This document shows positions 19,047 through 29,522 of a stretch of DNA of 64,000 nucleotides, piece after piece. The DNA lies in assembly GCF_012277295.1 (NCBI RefSeq), contig NZ_CP051156.1, positions 1,240,001-1,304,000 on the forward strand, in the 5' to 3' direction. The notes beneath the pieces are model-generated. The model was not told the origin of the DNA. It was given only the letters and a program-made list of their open reading frames with translations, and made no database searches. The stretch is from Wolbachia endosymbiont of Ctenocephalides felis wCfeT (GTDB lineage Bacteria > Pseudomonadota > Alphaproteobacteria > Rickettsiales > Anaplasmataceae). Position 1 is the stretch's first letter. Each line of letters begins with the position of its first letter. Position numbers and translations under genes: made by a program.

Positions 19047-20321
19047 ATGCTGAAGGCACAAAATAGAATATTCACTAACCTAAACGGTAAAGAAGATCCA
19101 TTGCTTAAAGGTGCAAAAAAACGTGGTAGCTGGCAAAAAACAAAGGAGTTTCTAGATTTAGGGCCAGAGAAAATTATTGATGAAGTAAAAAAATCTGGTT
19201 TAAGAGGAAGAGGAGGAGCTGGATTTCCAACTGGCTTAAAATGGAGTTTTATGCCAAAAAACCTTCCAAAAGAACAACCAACTTATTTAGTAGTAAATGC
19301 AGATGAATCTGAACCTGGCACATGTAAAGATAGAGATATATTGCGATATGAGCCACACAAGTTACTTGAAGGAATTGTTCTAGCAGGAAGGGCAATCAAT
19401 GCATCAGCTGCTTACATCTATATAAGAGGTGAATTTTATAACGAATATTTAGTTTTAAAAAAAGCGCTTGAAGAAGCTTATAAAGGAGAGATGGTTGGAA
19501 AAAATGCCTGTAAGTCAGGTTATGATCTTGATGTATTTATTCACCGAGGTGCAGGTGCTTATATATGTGGAGAAGAAACAGCCCAACTTGAATCCATAGA
19601 GGGTAAAAAAGGCTTTCCTCGCATGAAGCCTCCATTTCCTGCGGGTGTTGGGCTTTTCGGTTGCCCAACTACAATAAACAATGTTGAAACTATAGCTATG
19701 GTTCCTGATATCATGAACCGTGGAGGGGAATGGTTTGCTTCTCTTGGTAAACCAAACAATTCTGGTACTAAAATCTTTTGCATTTCAGGGCACGTGAATA
19801 ATCCATGCAATGTTGAAGAAGAACTTGGGATTCCATTACAGGAATTAATTGAAAAGTATGCAGGTGGAGTGCGTGGAGGTTGGGATAATTTGCTCGCTGT
19901 TATACCTGGAGGATCTTCAGTACCATTAATTCCAAAGTCTATATGTGACACTATTGAAATGGATTTTGACTCCCTAAGAAATGTACAATCTGGTCTTGGT
20001 ACTGCGGCTGTGATAGTTATGGATAAGTCAACCGACATAATAGCAGCTATAGAGAGGTTGTCACACTTTTACATGCATGAATCCTGCGGACAATGCACAC
20101 CATGCCGTGAGGGCACAGGGTGGATGTGGAGAATCATGAAAAGAATGGTAGCAGGAAGTATTCAACCTGGTGAAATAGATAAGCTACTTGATCTCACAAC
20201 TCAAATAGAAGGGCATACTATCTGTGCACTTGGTGATACTGCAGCTTGGCCAATTCAAGGGCTAGTTAGGCACTTTCGTCATGTAATTGAAGAAAGAGCA
20301 ATTCAATTTTGTCAGAGTTAG
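19047..20321 (+). CDS. nuoF: NADH-quinone oxidoreductase subunit F (complex I)
   Basis: NuoF carries the NADH site, FMN and one 4Fe-4S cluster on the cytoplasmic arm of complex I. The FMN/NADH glycine-rich loop [13 protein letters not shown] and the [18 protein letters not shown] segment (here [14 protein letters not shown]) are present. The cluster motif [14 protein letters not shown] is complete with a later Cys in HTICALGD. I chose ATG at 19047 (MLKAQNRIF) because it matches the usual rickettsial N-terminus. A TTG at 19038 would add three residues. Length is about 424 aa, which is normal. Confidence 0.96.
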   Translation: MLKAQNRIFTNLNGKEDPLLKGAKKRGSWQKTKEFLDLGPEKIIDEVKKSGLRGRGGAGFPTGLKWSFMPKNLPKEQPTYLVVNADESEPGTCKDRDILRYEPHKLLEGIVLAGRAINASAAYIYIRGEFYNEYLVLKKALEEAYKGEMVGKNACKSGYDLDVFIHRGAGAYICGEETAQLESIEGKKGFPRMKPPFPAGVGLFGCPTTINNVETIAMVPDIMNRGGEWFASLGKPNNSGTKIFCISGHVNNPCNVEEELGIPLQELIEKYAGGVRGGWDNLLAVIPGGSSVPLIPKSICDTIEMDFDSLRNVQSGLGTAAVIVMDKSTDIIAAIERLSHFYMHESCGQCTPCREGTGWMWRIMKRMVAGSIQPGEIDKLLDLTTQIEGHTICALGDTAAWPIQGLVRHFRHVIEERAIQFCQS

Positions 20322-20427
20322 AAATTTTATCCTTCAGCTAGATTTATTTCATTTATGTAATATTTTTCTATACATTTTGGATAAATTACTATAATTAACG
20401 CATTATGTAAATAATAGTTATGGCATT

Positions 20428-23158
20428 ATGGTAAAAAAACACAAATATCAAAACAACAACAAACCTGCATCGTTTAAGCTTAAAGAGTTTGGCTCTACTG
20501 CTAACATAATACCAGAGTATAGTACTTCAGTAGACATGGAGGCTGTAAGGTACAATCAGCCAGTAGAAGAAACTTCCATTCAAACGGAACCTAACGTAAA
20601 AGCAGATCACGCTGTCAGTGAGCAGGAGTTAAAACACTATTACATGGCATTCAAAATCAATGGCTATAGTAACAATGCCAGCTTAAATAAATGCATAAAC
20701 TTCTTTAGCCAGGATAAGAATCTAACACTCTTGCATTTAGCAGCACAAGACGGCAATGTAGATGCTATTAAAAATTTAATAAAAAGAGGAGCAAAATTTA
20801 CAAAAGATATCTATAGAAAAACGCCTCTGCACTACGCATCTATTGATGGTAAAAGTGAGGTACTAGAAGTTCTTATTAAAATGTTGAGATGCGATAGAAG
20901 TGAGATTAACAGACAAGATCAAGAGGGCAATACTCCGCTACATTATGCATCCAACGTGAATTGTGTACAGTGCCTTACAGCAAATGGAGCAAGAATTATA
21001 AAAAACAACCAAGGTCATACTCAATTTCATACTTTTGCTATACGGGGTTTAAAAGAATGTGTTGAGTACTTGATATACAATTTAGGTAGTATCCGCGATC
21101 TTGATGCTAGAAGATAATGAGCATTGTGCATTTCTACATTACGCTGCCAAGTCTGGTGTTGGTATATATTTCATAAAATACTTATACCAAAAAGGTTTAA
21201 CATTTATAGATGATGGTGAGTTAATAGCTGATAAAAGCGGCAGGAGCCTACTGTTTTATGCTGCAATGAGTGGAAATTGTCAGTATTTCATAGATTTTTA
21301 CACTTTACTGATTTCAGTACAGGGATTTAACTCAGAATTTGAGATTGGCAGGAAAGACAAGGATGGAGCTACAATTTTGCATCACACCGCACAGTCAGAC
21401 GGAGAAGAGTTATTAAAATTTATAATAGATCAGGGAATTAAAAAAAGAAATCCTACTCATTTAAGTGATGGCAATAGTTCAATTATTAAAAACCTAAAAG
21501 GTCGGTCTCTACTGCATTATGCTGCTCAAAGTAACACTAATAACTGCCTTAAATTTCTTATAAGCCAATTAGAAAGAGATAGGACAAAATATACAATTGA
21601 TCTTGCGCAAGAAATAAATACGCAAGATGAAGATGGTAGTTCACCTCTACATTGTGCTGGTAGAGTAGGAAATAAGGAGTGCATTGAATTATTACGCAAA
21701 AAAGGAGCAAATATTTACCTTGTTGATAAGAATGGAATGAATTCATTGCATATCGTTTCTATGCACGGACACATGTTTTGCGCCAAATTACTTATTTTAC
21801 ATAATCAAAACAAACAAGATTATGTTAACAGTAAAACCCATAACGGTGAAACACCATTACTTTTAGCAATTAATGAAAACCACCGAGAGTGTGCTGAGCT
21901 ATTAAAAAGTGCAGGCGCAAATGTTTATGCCTGCAGTAACATGGGAGCTACTATATTACATTACGCAGCTCGCGGAGGTATAGAGTGCCTTGAGTTTGCT
22001 ATAACAACGCTGAAAAATTGTGGTCGAGTGCACAATATTAACGCATGTGATGAATATGGCAGAATGCCACTGCATTTTACAAGAAATAAAGAATGTTTTG
22101 AGCTTCTTGTACAAAATGGTGCATATTTTGCTGAGCAAGGAAAGCTCATTCGTGATTGTCATAATAAAACCATATTGCATCATATTGCTACAGTTGGAAA
22201 CATAGGCTTTATGGAATTTATTTTAAAAGAGTTAGAAAAGTATAGGGTTAATGTTAATCAAGAGGTTAATTATCGGGATGAAGATGGCAGAATGCCGTTA
22301 TATTATGCAGTACATTGCCAAAACTTAGAGACGGTTAAATTACTTTTAGATACCAATACTCAACTTGCAGCCAAAGAGATAAATAACTGTGTTGAAAGCG
22401 GGACATATAAATTGTTGATGTATAACGTAGCAAATAAAGACAAGATTCTTCACACCAAAGATAAATATGGAAAGACAATTTATAACTATGCGTTGGAGAG
22501 TGATGAGATTGCCATGTTAGAGTTATTTCTGGAGTTTTCTTTTAACATGGAAAAGTTAAAGGAAAAATTTCATGATAAGCTTGATAATCAATTTATGAGA
22601 AAATTTGCTTGCTTTAGTTCAATTTCAGGTTTGATTATGTCTCTCTTTAGCATTAGGTTTTATGCTAGAGGTGATTTTACCGGAAGGCGAGAGTTGTCTG
22701 ATTTTGTTGTCTCTATTAGTATTTTTCTTTCCGTGCTCACAACTTTAGTAGTATTTTGCCCCGCAGCTAAAAAAACTAAGATTGGAAAAATAATGAGTGA
22801 ATATGAAGCAGAAGCGAAAAAAATTACTGCTAAAATTAATGACATTGAACAAGAAAAATCTAGTAATGCTCAAAGTATAGAAGAAAAACTGCAGCAATAT
22901 GTTGAAGCGGCGGTTGGAGAAGGTAATGCATCAAACGATCAAAAAAAATGTCTCGATGAACTAAAGAAGGAAAGTGAAGCTTTCTTAATAGCTAAAAAAA
23001 TATTTTCAAATCTTTTTGCAGACTTAATCACTAGAAGCAATAGACCTGAGCCTACAGAATCCTGGATAAGTACACAAAAACGCTGGGAAAGTGCAATAAG
23101 ACAGATCATTGATGACATAAAGGAAAAGAAGGAAGAAGATTGCATTACAAAGTTGTAA
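20428..23158 (+). pseudogene. Large ankyrin-repeat membrane protein, frameshifted into two parts
   Basis: Two overlapping frames (20428-21117 and 21101-23158) form one ankyrin protein of about 910 aa if a single base near 21110 is removed, giving IRDLDARDNEHCAFLHYAA across the joint. The first part has a polar N-terminus and about four repeats. The second has about ten degenerate repeats (for example EDGSSPLHCAGRVGNKECIE), two hydrophobic segments (around FSSISGLIMSLFSI and VVSISIFLSVLTTLVVF) and a C-terminal coiled coil. Repeats plus a membrane anchor suggest display at an envelope or host membrane, which is inference. The second part alone (685 aa from a TTG or ATG) could still be translated. 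Confidence 0.8.
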
Positions 23159-23163
23159 AGACA

Positions 23164-23193
23164 TTACACCAAGTCGTAGGAGAATTGGTGTAG
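23164..23193 (+). terminator. Possible hairpin terminator after the ankyrin gene
   Basis: TTACACCAA at 23164-23172 can pair with TTGGTGTAG at 23185-23193 (seven perfect pairs ACACCAA/TTGGTGT), six bases after the ankyrin stop codon. The following run is only TTT, so efficiency as a Rho-independent terminator is doubtful. Confidence 0.4.
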
Positions 23194-23278
23194 TTTAAAG
23201 AAAGCTAAACAATACTGCACGAAAAACCAGAAGATTTCTTTAAACTAGCTTGAGAATCCCAATCAACAGAAAAGTATA

Positions 23279-23689
23279 TTAAGGATGTTTACCAGTATCT
23301 TCTACCTTTGTAGCGCTACTTTTTTTAAGCTTACTTTTAGGCGTGAAAATTTTTGAAAGAAGCCATTCAATTATTGTTACGGCAGGAGGATTTACTTGCT
23401 TTACTTTCATTTCTGTGCCACCATACTTTATATCATCAAATATAGGATTTACTTTCCTTGTGGTTTTTGGAAATAAAGGTGCAACCTTGGCTGCATCATG
23501 CTTTTTACTCACATTTGAAGCAGTGTTTTGAGCTTTTGATTCATTGATTTGTGCAGGTAAAGGTTTAATCCTTGTTTTATCAAGCTTTTCACCCGTATTT
23601 GAGGTAGGGTTTTGGGCTTTTGACTCGTTGATTTTTGCAGGTTGTGGAAATGAAGATCCAACATTGTTTTTGTCATGCTCTTTTTCCAT
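23279..23689 (-). CDS. Hypothetical protein with internal duplication
   Basis: This 136-aa, lysine- and proline-rich protein is predicted soluble. Residues about 16-31 and 47-62 repeat the pattern PA(K/Q)INESKAQN(P/T)(T/A)SN, a tandem duplication in a probably disordered N-terminal half. The C-terminal part contains PPAVTIIEWLLSKIF, which could form one amphipathic helix. I do not recognise a family. The gene is convergent with the ankyrin gene, stands alone and has no frameshift. Confidence 0.6.
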   Translation of the reverse strand: MEKEHDKNNVGSSFPQPAKINESKAQNPTSNTGEKLDKTRIKPLPAQINESKAQNTASNVSKKHDAAKVAPLFPKTTRKVNPIFDDIKYGGTEMKVKQVNPPAVTIIEWLLSKIFTPKSKLKKSSATKVEDTGKHP

Positions 23690-23830
23690 CTCTTATGTCA
23701 TTATGTAATATTATTAATATTACATAATGATTATTAATTTATGGTTAATTTTAGAGTAAAAATATTAAGAAATTGTAAATTTTTTTAATAAAAATATAAT
23801 ATAATTTAAATACTTAGGGGTTTTATTTAT

Positions 23831-24856
23831 ATGATACGTAAAATAGCTGTTATCGGTGCAACAGGAAGAGTAGGACGTGAAGTATTGAGTATACTTTCTG
23901 ACTTTCAAATAGGTTATGTCGTTGCACTTGCATCAAAAAAATCAGAAGGAAGAAAATTAAGTTTTGGTGATAAAAACTTAACTGTTTTATGCCTTGAAAA
24001 TTACGATTTTGCTGAAATTAATATAGCTATCTTCTGTGCTGGATCTAATGTTTCCGAAAAGTATGTACCAATTGCAACAAAAGCTGGGTGCATTGTGATA
24101 GATAACACTTCTTATTTTAGAATGAAAGAAGGTGTGCCACTGATTATTCCAGAGATTAATAAGGAAAGAATTGCAGAATATAAAAACCATAACATCATAT
24201 CCAATCCAAATTGCACAACAATACAGATGCTCCTAGTGCTGCATTTATTAAATCAAAAAGCAAAGATAAAAAGAGTAGTCACTTCGACTTATCAATCAAC
24301 CTCCGGTGCCGGTAAAGCAGCAATGGATGAACTCTATAACCAGACAAAAAAAATGTTCATGAATGAAACTACAAATCCTGAATTATTTCCTAAACAAATA
24401 GCATTTAATTGCATTCCTCAAATAGGGGAATTCATGGAAAACGGCTCTACAAAAGAGGAATGGAAAATACAAGAAGAAACGAAAAAAATCTTGGGGAAAG
24501 ATGTAAGAGTAACTGCAACTTGTGTAAGAGTGCCTGTTTTTATTGGTCATGCAATAGCAGTTAATGTAGAATTTGATCAACAAATAACTGTAGAACAAGC
24601 TCGTGAAATATTAAGTAACGCTGAAGATAAAGGGATTTTAATGCACAATGGACGTGAGTATACAACTCAAATTGATGTTGTACAAGAAGATGCCGTGTAT
24701 GTGTCACGCATTAGAAAAGATGATACTGTTCAATATGGATTAAATATGTGGATAGTAGCTGATAACCTACGTAAAGGTGCAGCGTTAAATATAGTGCAGA
24801 TTTTAGAAATTTTAATCAAGGAACACTTGGAGAGTAAGGTGGAAGTGTTAATATGA
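23831..24856 (+). CDS. asd: Aspartate-semialdehyde dehydrogenase
   Basis: This NADPH-dependent enzyme makes aspartate semialdehyde, the precursor of diaminopimelate, lysine and threonine. The nucleotide-binding loop GATGRVG is at residues 9-15 and the catalytic Cys128 is in SNPNCTTIQM. STYQSTSGAGKAAMDEL and the later HAIAVNVEF segment are typical. The length of 341 aa is normal. In an endosymbiont its likely purpose is diaminopimelate for lipid II or peptidoglycan-type precursors, which is inference. Confidence 0.97.
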   Translation: MIRKIAVIGATGRVGREVLSILSDFQIGYVVALASKKSEGRKLSFGDKNLTVLCLENYDFAEINIAIFCAGSNVSEKYVPIATKAGCIVIDNTSYFRMKEGVPLIIPEINKERIAEYKNHNIISNPNCTTIQMLLVLHLLNQKAKIKRVVTSTYQSTSGAGKAAMDELYNQTKKMFMNETTNPELFPKQIAFNCIPQIGEFMENGSTKEEWKIQEETKKILGKDVRVTATCVRVPVFIGHAIAVNVEFDQQITVEQAREILSNAEDKGILMHNGREYTTQIDVVQEDAVYVSRIRKDDTVQYGLNMWIVADNLRKGAALNIVQILEILIKEHLESKVEVLI

Positions 24857-24929
24857 TATTCCATGGTAGCTTTCTTTTGTGTCAATTATAGTAAACTACC
24901 GCCTTTCCCTTGTTTCTGCTATTTTTTCT

Positions 24930-27254
24930 CTACTTTATTTTCTCATGGCAAATTTTGTTCACAGAGCCTACAAACTCGATTTTATTTTCCTTTTTATTCA
25001 TGAAAATATTCAGGATTTTTCCTTTTACTAATCTGCAATTGAGTATCTCATCTGCCAGATAACCCTTTATTTCTTTTTCAATTAGTCTTTCTATTGGACG
25101 TGCTCCCATTTCTTTACTATAACCCATTTTAGCGAGATAAAGCTTTACCCCTTCATCGACTGAACAAGATATGCCCTTTTGTGTAAGCTGATTTTTCAGC
25201 TCAGCAATGAATTTATCAACTACATGGAGAATGGTATCTTCATTTAAATCAACAAACGAAATAGTTGCATCAAGGCGGTTACGAAATTCAGGGCTAAAAA
25301 CCTGCTCTAGTGCTTTCTCGCTATCACCGATGTTAAAGTCTTTATATCCAAAGCCAATAGAGCTTTTGCTACGCTCAAATGCTCCTGCATTGGTTGTCAT
25401 GATTAAAATCACATTAGAAAAATTAATCTTGCGTCCGTAAGTGTCTGTAACGCAGCCATAATCCATGATTTGCAGTAGTATATTGTAAATATCACTATGT
25501 GCCTTCTCGATTTCATCAAGCAGCACAACGCTATACTGATTATTGGATACAGCTTCTGTGAGCAACCCACCTTGATCATAGCCAGCATATCCGGGAGGAG
25601 AGCCAATCATTCTCGAGACTGTGTGAGGTTCCATGTACTCGGACATATCAAAGCGTATAAGGTGCATACCCATGTTCTCTGCCAATTGTTTTGCAAGTTC
25701 CGTTTTACCCACACCAGTTGGCCCCGCAAAAAGGTAGCTGGCTAATGGCTTGTTGTAGTTTCTCAACCCCGATTTAGCAATTTTGATAGAGTTTACTAGA
25801 GATTCTATAGCTTCTTCTTGACCAAAAATAACTTTTTTAAGATTTTCTTTTAAAGATTTCACCTTTTGAAAATCCTTGTATTCAGAGCCGCAAGGTACGT
25901 TTGTGATACGAGTAATGGTACTTTTAATATCACGACTATTCACAACTTTGCCTCTGTTTCTCAGCAGCTTACAATATGCTCCTGCCTCATCAAGGACATC
26001 AACTGCTTTGTCTGGTAATATTCGCCCAGTAATATATTTATATGAAAGCTCGGCTGCTGATCGGATAGCATTTGCTGTGTAATACACTCCATGGTAGCTC
26101 TCGTAATAATGTTTTATACCATTTAGTATCTTCACTGTTTCACTAACAGATGATTCTCTGATATTAATTTTTTGAAACCTTCGTGCCAGCGCTTTGTCCT
26201 TTTCAAAACTAGTACTATATTCTTTGTATGTTGTTGCACCTATGCAACGCAATGTACCTCTTGCAAGTGCAGGCTTGAGCAAGTTTCCTGCATCAAGAAA
26301 GCTACCACTTGTTGAGCCAGCACCAATTATAGTATGTATTTCATCAATAAATAAAATAGCTCCTGGTTTTGCTTCAATTGCTTTGATGATAGATTTTATT
26401 CTCTCTTCAAAATCACCTCGATAACGCGTTCCTGCAAGGAGCGATCCAAGATCTAAAGCATAAATTATACTGGACCTTAGCAAATTTGGAACGTTACCCT
26501 CGATGATTTTAAGGACTAATCCTTCAACTATGGTTGTTTTACCAACACCTGGATCTCCAACATAAAGAGGATTATTTTTTCTGCGCCTTGATAATATTTC
26601 TATTGTACGATCCAGTTCGTAATCACGGCCAATCACGTAGTCTATTTTCTTGCTCCTTGCAGAATCATTTAAATTTTTACAGTAAGTTTGTAAAACTTCA
26701 TCATCTTTTAATAACTCACTCTTATTTACGGAAGGATCATTATTTTTATCAGATTTCACTTTATAATTAGTGGTATATTCATCAACACTATCTACATATT
26801 TCATGTTGGATATGTGGTAAATGAGGTCAGGGTCTCTTGCACTTTGCTTTTGCAACAGATCTTCTATGTATAAGTCTCGTTCAGACAAAATTTCCACTAG
26901 AACGTTCGCTCCACTTATCTCTCTCTTTTCTAAACTATGAGCTCGTATTATTGCCCTATGTATTATGCATCGAAATAGTGAACTAGGCTTCACTTCATGG
27001 GCAGCTAATTTAGAGTTGTCCTGCAATAAGACTTTTATATTATAATCGCTAATCTTAATATCACATTTTGATAGAACGTTATCTATATTTATGATTTCCT
27101 CAGGGCTAATATTACATCTCGAGAGAACATAATTTACATCCGCATCTTTAGTTAATGCTAATAGTAAGTGTTCTACTTTTGCATATTTAAGATTAAAATT
27201 AGACGCTATCAGTAACGCTCTATTTAAACTAGCCTCTAAATTTTTAGAAATCAT
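24930..27254 (-). CDS. clpA: ATP-dependent Clp protease ATP-binding subunit ClpA
   Basis: ClpA unfolds substrates, including SsrA-tagged proteins, for ClpP. The N-domain covers about residues 1-145. AAA module 1 has Walker A GDPGVGKT (233-240) and Walker B ILFIDEIHT (300-308). Module 2 has Walker A GPTGVGKT (511-518). The ClpP-docking tripeptide IGF appears in RSKSSIGFGYKD, which separates ClpA from ClpB. Absence of the long ClpB middle coiled coil agrees with this. The length of 774 aa is normal. It is convergent with asd. Confidence 0.95.
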   Translation of the reverse strand: MISKNLEASLNRALLIASNFNLKYAKVEHLLLALTKDADVNYVLSRCNISPEEIINIDNVLSKCDIKISDYNIKVLLQDNSKLAAHEVKPSSLFRCIIHRAIIRAHSLEKREISGANVLVEILSERDLYIEDLLQKQSARDPDLIYHISNMKYVDSVDEYTTNYKVKSDKNNDPSVNKSELLKDDEVLQTYCKNLNDSARSKKIDYVIGRDYELDRTIEILSRRRKNNPLYVGDPGVGKTTIVEGLVLKIIEGNVPNLLRSSIIYALDLGSLLAGTRYRGDFEERIKSIIKAIEAKPGAILFIDEIHTIIGAGSTSGSFLDAGNLLKPALARGTLRCIGATTYKEYSTSFEKDKALARRFQKINIRESSVSETVKILNGIKHYYESYHGVYYTANAIRSAAELSYKYITGRILPDKAVDVLDEAGAYCKLLRNRGKVVNSRDIKSTITRITNVPCGSEYKDFQKVKSLKENLKKVIFGQEEAIESLVNSIKIAKSGLRNYNKPLASYLFAGPTGVGKTELAKQLAENMGMHLIRFDMSEYMEPHTVSRMIGSPPGYAGYDQGGLLTEAVSNNQYSVVLLDEIEKAHSDIYNILLQIMDYGCVTDTYGRKINFSNVILIMTTNAGAFERSKSSIGFGYKDFNIGDSEKALEQVFSPEFRNRLDATISFVDLNEDTILHVVDKFIAELKNQLTQKGISCSVDEGVKLYLAKMGYSKEMGARPIERLIEKEIKGYLADEILNCRLVKGKILNIFMNKKENKIEFVGSVNKICHEKIK

Positions 27255-27343
27255 GCTTTATTCTCTTTTAACGGGAATTTATGTATAATTAATAGCACAG
27301 AATTATTAAAAATTTTGAAACCTGGTCAGTAGACTTCTCACTC

Positions 27344-27367
27344 CATATATGAACATTTTCATATATG
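27344..27367. promoter_or_regulatory. Perfect inverted repeat between divergent clpA and the PilM-like operon
   Basis: CATATATGAA at 27344-27353 and TTCATATATG at 27358-27367 form a perfect 10-bp inverted repeat with a 4-base centre. It lies in the 199-bp divergent gap, about 90 bp from either start. It could be an operator or a small palindromic element. No second copy was noticed in the window. Confidence 0.4.
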
Positions 27368-27453
27368 TACAACTGTACCTATAAAGTGGTAGGTTGTTAA
27401 ATTTTTCCTCTGTTGTTTATTGAATTTCAATAAATTACCTTTTTAATCCTTAA

Positions 27454-28908
27454 ATGAGTGTATGCTTTATGTTTGTTTCAAAGCCTAAAAGCAAATTTAT
27501 GCTTTCTATTGGGGAAGAAGGTATAATATTACTATGCTTTAAGAATGATACCTTAAGTAAAAGGTACTTTGCTAAGAGCAAAAATGACAAAATAGTTTCT
27601 GAATTAAGATCATGTCTTCTATCTGATAAAAAAGCACCTTTATACTTGATTCTTAACCATACAGACCAAAATTATACCTCACAGTCTATTCCTGATGTAA
27701 GTAGAGTTAGCGCATATCTATCAGTAAAAGCGAAAATGGAGCATTTTGCTGATGATTACGATATAAACTCAGCTCTATTAATAGAGAAGCCAAACAAATC
27801 CAGCAAGTATTGGCATTATATTTGCGTGTCATCAAAGGTAAAGCACTTAATAGAATATTGGTTAGATATGTTTATTGAAGTAGGCTCTAACTTCAAGGGA
27901 ATATTAATGTTTCCTATTGAAGTGAGTAGTACAGTAAAAAAGATTTTACATAAAAATTTAAAATATTGGAAGATCATAGTTGCTGCAACTAAAACAGGAG
28001 GCTATAGACAAGTGGTCTTAAAAGACAACAGAATGGTGCTTACACGCTTAGTGCCTTTTACTAACGATGTTTTGCCAGGAATTATTGCGGGAGGAATATA
28101 CCAAGAAGTACAAAATACCATTAAATCTTTAGCTAAATTTGGTTTTAAAAAGAATGACCATGTTGACCTTTGTATGATTGTATCAGAAGAAATAAAGGCT
28201 AGTTTATCAGTTATAAATTTTTCAGAAAGTAGTGTAGATATACTCACTCCATACGAACTGGGAAAATTACTAGGATTAGAGCTAGCTATAAGTCAGAAAG
28301 ACAAATTCTGCGACACCGTTATTTTATTTCATAGTTTAAAAAATAAACCAATAGCCATCTTTAATACGAAAGAGACAAGAGAATTCTATCTATACAATTC
28401 CTTTTCTTTGAATTCTCCTCGAGCTTTTTTATATTTCGCTCTGATATTGGTTGTAATCAATATTCTATCTTTATTAAATTTGCGTTCAAATTTCAATGTT
28501 TCTGATAATTTATCAGCGAAAGAGAAGACCTTAAATAATCAATTAGTAAAGCTCAGCCAAGATTATAATGTAAAAAAAATAGATGAAATTTATGATTTTA
28601 TTAATATGAACAATATTTTATCAAAAATAGAGTATTCTCCTCTTACGCAAGTCAGATACGTGGAAAAATTAAAAGTACCAGGTGCGGAACTTCAGTCTTT
28701 TAAATGGCATTACAACGAGCTAAAAAATTCTATTAGCACAGTTTTAAGATTTCATTTGCAGCCAGGCAAAAATCTTACTAGCCAGTATGAAAAGCTACGA
28801 AAGAATTTAAATAGTAATTTTCGCACCTATAACACTGATATTTCTAGCTTGCCTGACTCTATAGAACGAAGTGTCTTGGTTGATGTTAAAATAGGAGAGG
28901 TAATGTAA
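27454..28908 (+). CDS. PilM/PilN-like (GspL-type) inner-membrane protein
   Basis: The 484-aa protein has a long cytoplasmic N-terminal region (about 1-320) whose layout resembles the actin-like PilM/GspL fold. A single strong membrane segment FLYFALILVVINILSLL (325-341) follows, then a periplasmic coiled coil and small domain as in PilN. This architecture is typical of type IV pilus or type II secretion assembly platforms. Sequence signatures are weak, so the call rests on topology and on the following genes. It is the first gene of a three-gene operon, with only 4 bp before the next start. It starts at ATG 27454; a second Met at residue 6 is possible. Confidence 0.5.
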   Translation: MSVCFMFVSKPKSKFMLSIGEEGIILLCFKNDTLSKRYFAKSKNDKIVSELRSCLLSDKKAPLYLILNHTDQNYTSQSIPDVSRVSAYLSVKAKMEHFADDYDINSALLIEKPNKSSKYWHYICVSSKVKHLIEYWLDMFIEVGSNFKGILMFPIEVSSTVKKILHKNLKYWKIIVAATKTGGYRQVVLKDNRMVLTRLVPFTNDVLPGIIAGGIYQEVQNTIKSLAKFGFKKNDHVDLCMIVSEEIKASLSVINFSESSVDILTPYELGKLLGLELAISQKDKFCDTVILFHSLKNKPIAIFNTKETREFYLYNSFSLNSPRAFLYFALILVVINILSLLNLRSNFNVSDNLSAKEKTLNNQLVKLSQDYNVKKIDEIYDFINMNNILSKIEYSPLTQVRYVEKLKVPGAELQSFKWHYNELKNSISTVLRFHLQPGKNLTSQYEKLRKNLNSNFRTYNTDISSLPDSIERSVLVDVKIGEVM

Positions 28909-28912
28909 ATCC

Positions 28913-29521
28913 ATGGCTATTTCTCAACTAAAAAGAAAGGCTACAATACAATTTATATTATATTTATTACTATCTGTTGTGTTAATAGGACTGCTAACGT
29001 ATATCGTAATATATAACGGCAAGATCTATAGTAAAAACCAAAGCACTGCCAATAAAATACGCTCCATTAATTCACAAATTGTCGAAATTCAAAAGAAAGA
29101 AGTTATCCTCAATAAAAACTTAGATTTGTGGCAAAAAATTTCTTCTGCAAATTTACATAGCAGTAGATATATTACAAATTTAAATTTTGAACTTAATAAG
29201 TTATATAAGAAGTATTTTATATTAGAACCAGAAATATCAATCTCTGTACCTCAAGAAGTTGATATTCCATATAAAAGTGAACAGGCAGAAGTAATAAAAA
29301 GCGAAGTTACTTTAAATTTTAGCTCGATAAGCGATAAACATATTTTTTTCTTTTTACAATCTATTCCAAGTTTGCCTGGTTATGTTATGATTAAGTCTCT
29401 TATTTTGAATAAGATAAAAAATATTGACTCTACAATTGTAGATCAAGTTTTAAGTGGTGATATGGTAGAGGTAGTGGGGGCTAATATGGTTTTTGACTGG
29501 TACATTTTATTAAGCAGATAA
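28913..29521 (+). CDS. PilO/GspM-like inner-membrane protein
   Basis: This 202-aa protein has one N-terminal membrane helix (about 13-35, IQFILYLLLSVVLIGLLTYI). A coiled coil follows (about 36-85) and then a compact periplasmic domain. This is the layout of PilO and GspM, partners of PilN/GspL. It starts 4 bp after the preceding stop, and the ribosome site (AGGAGAGG) lies inside the end of the upstream gene, so translation is probably coupled. The next gene begins 1 bp after its stop. No catalytic motif is visible. Confidence 0.5.
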   Translation: MAISQLKRKATIQFILYLLLSVVLIGLLTYIVIYNGKIYSKNQSTANKIRSINSQIVEIQKKEVILNKNLDLWQKISSANLHSSRYITNLNFELNKLYKKYFILEPEISISVPQEVDIPYKSEQAEVIKSEVTLNFSSISDKHIFFFLQSIPSLPGYVMIKSLILNKIKNIDSTIVDQVLSGDMVEVVGANMVFDWYILLSR

Positions 29522-29522
29522 A

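Noticed and set aside
24857-24929. GGTAG...CTACC pairing between asd and clpA as a bidirectional terminator
   Set aside because: The stem is only 5 bp with a loop of more than 20 bases and no T-tract next to it.
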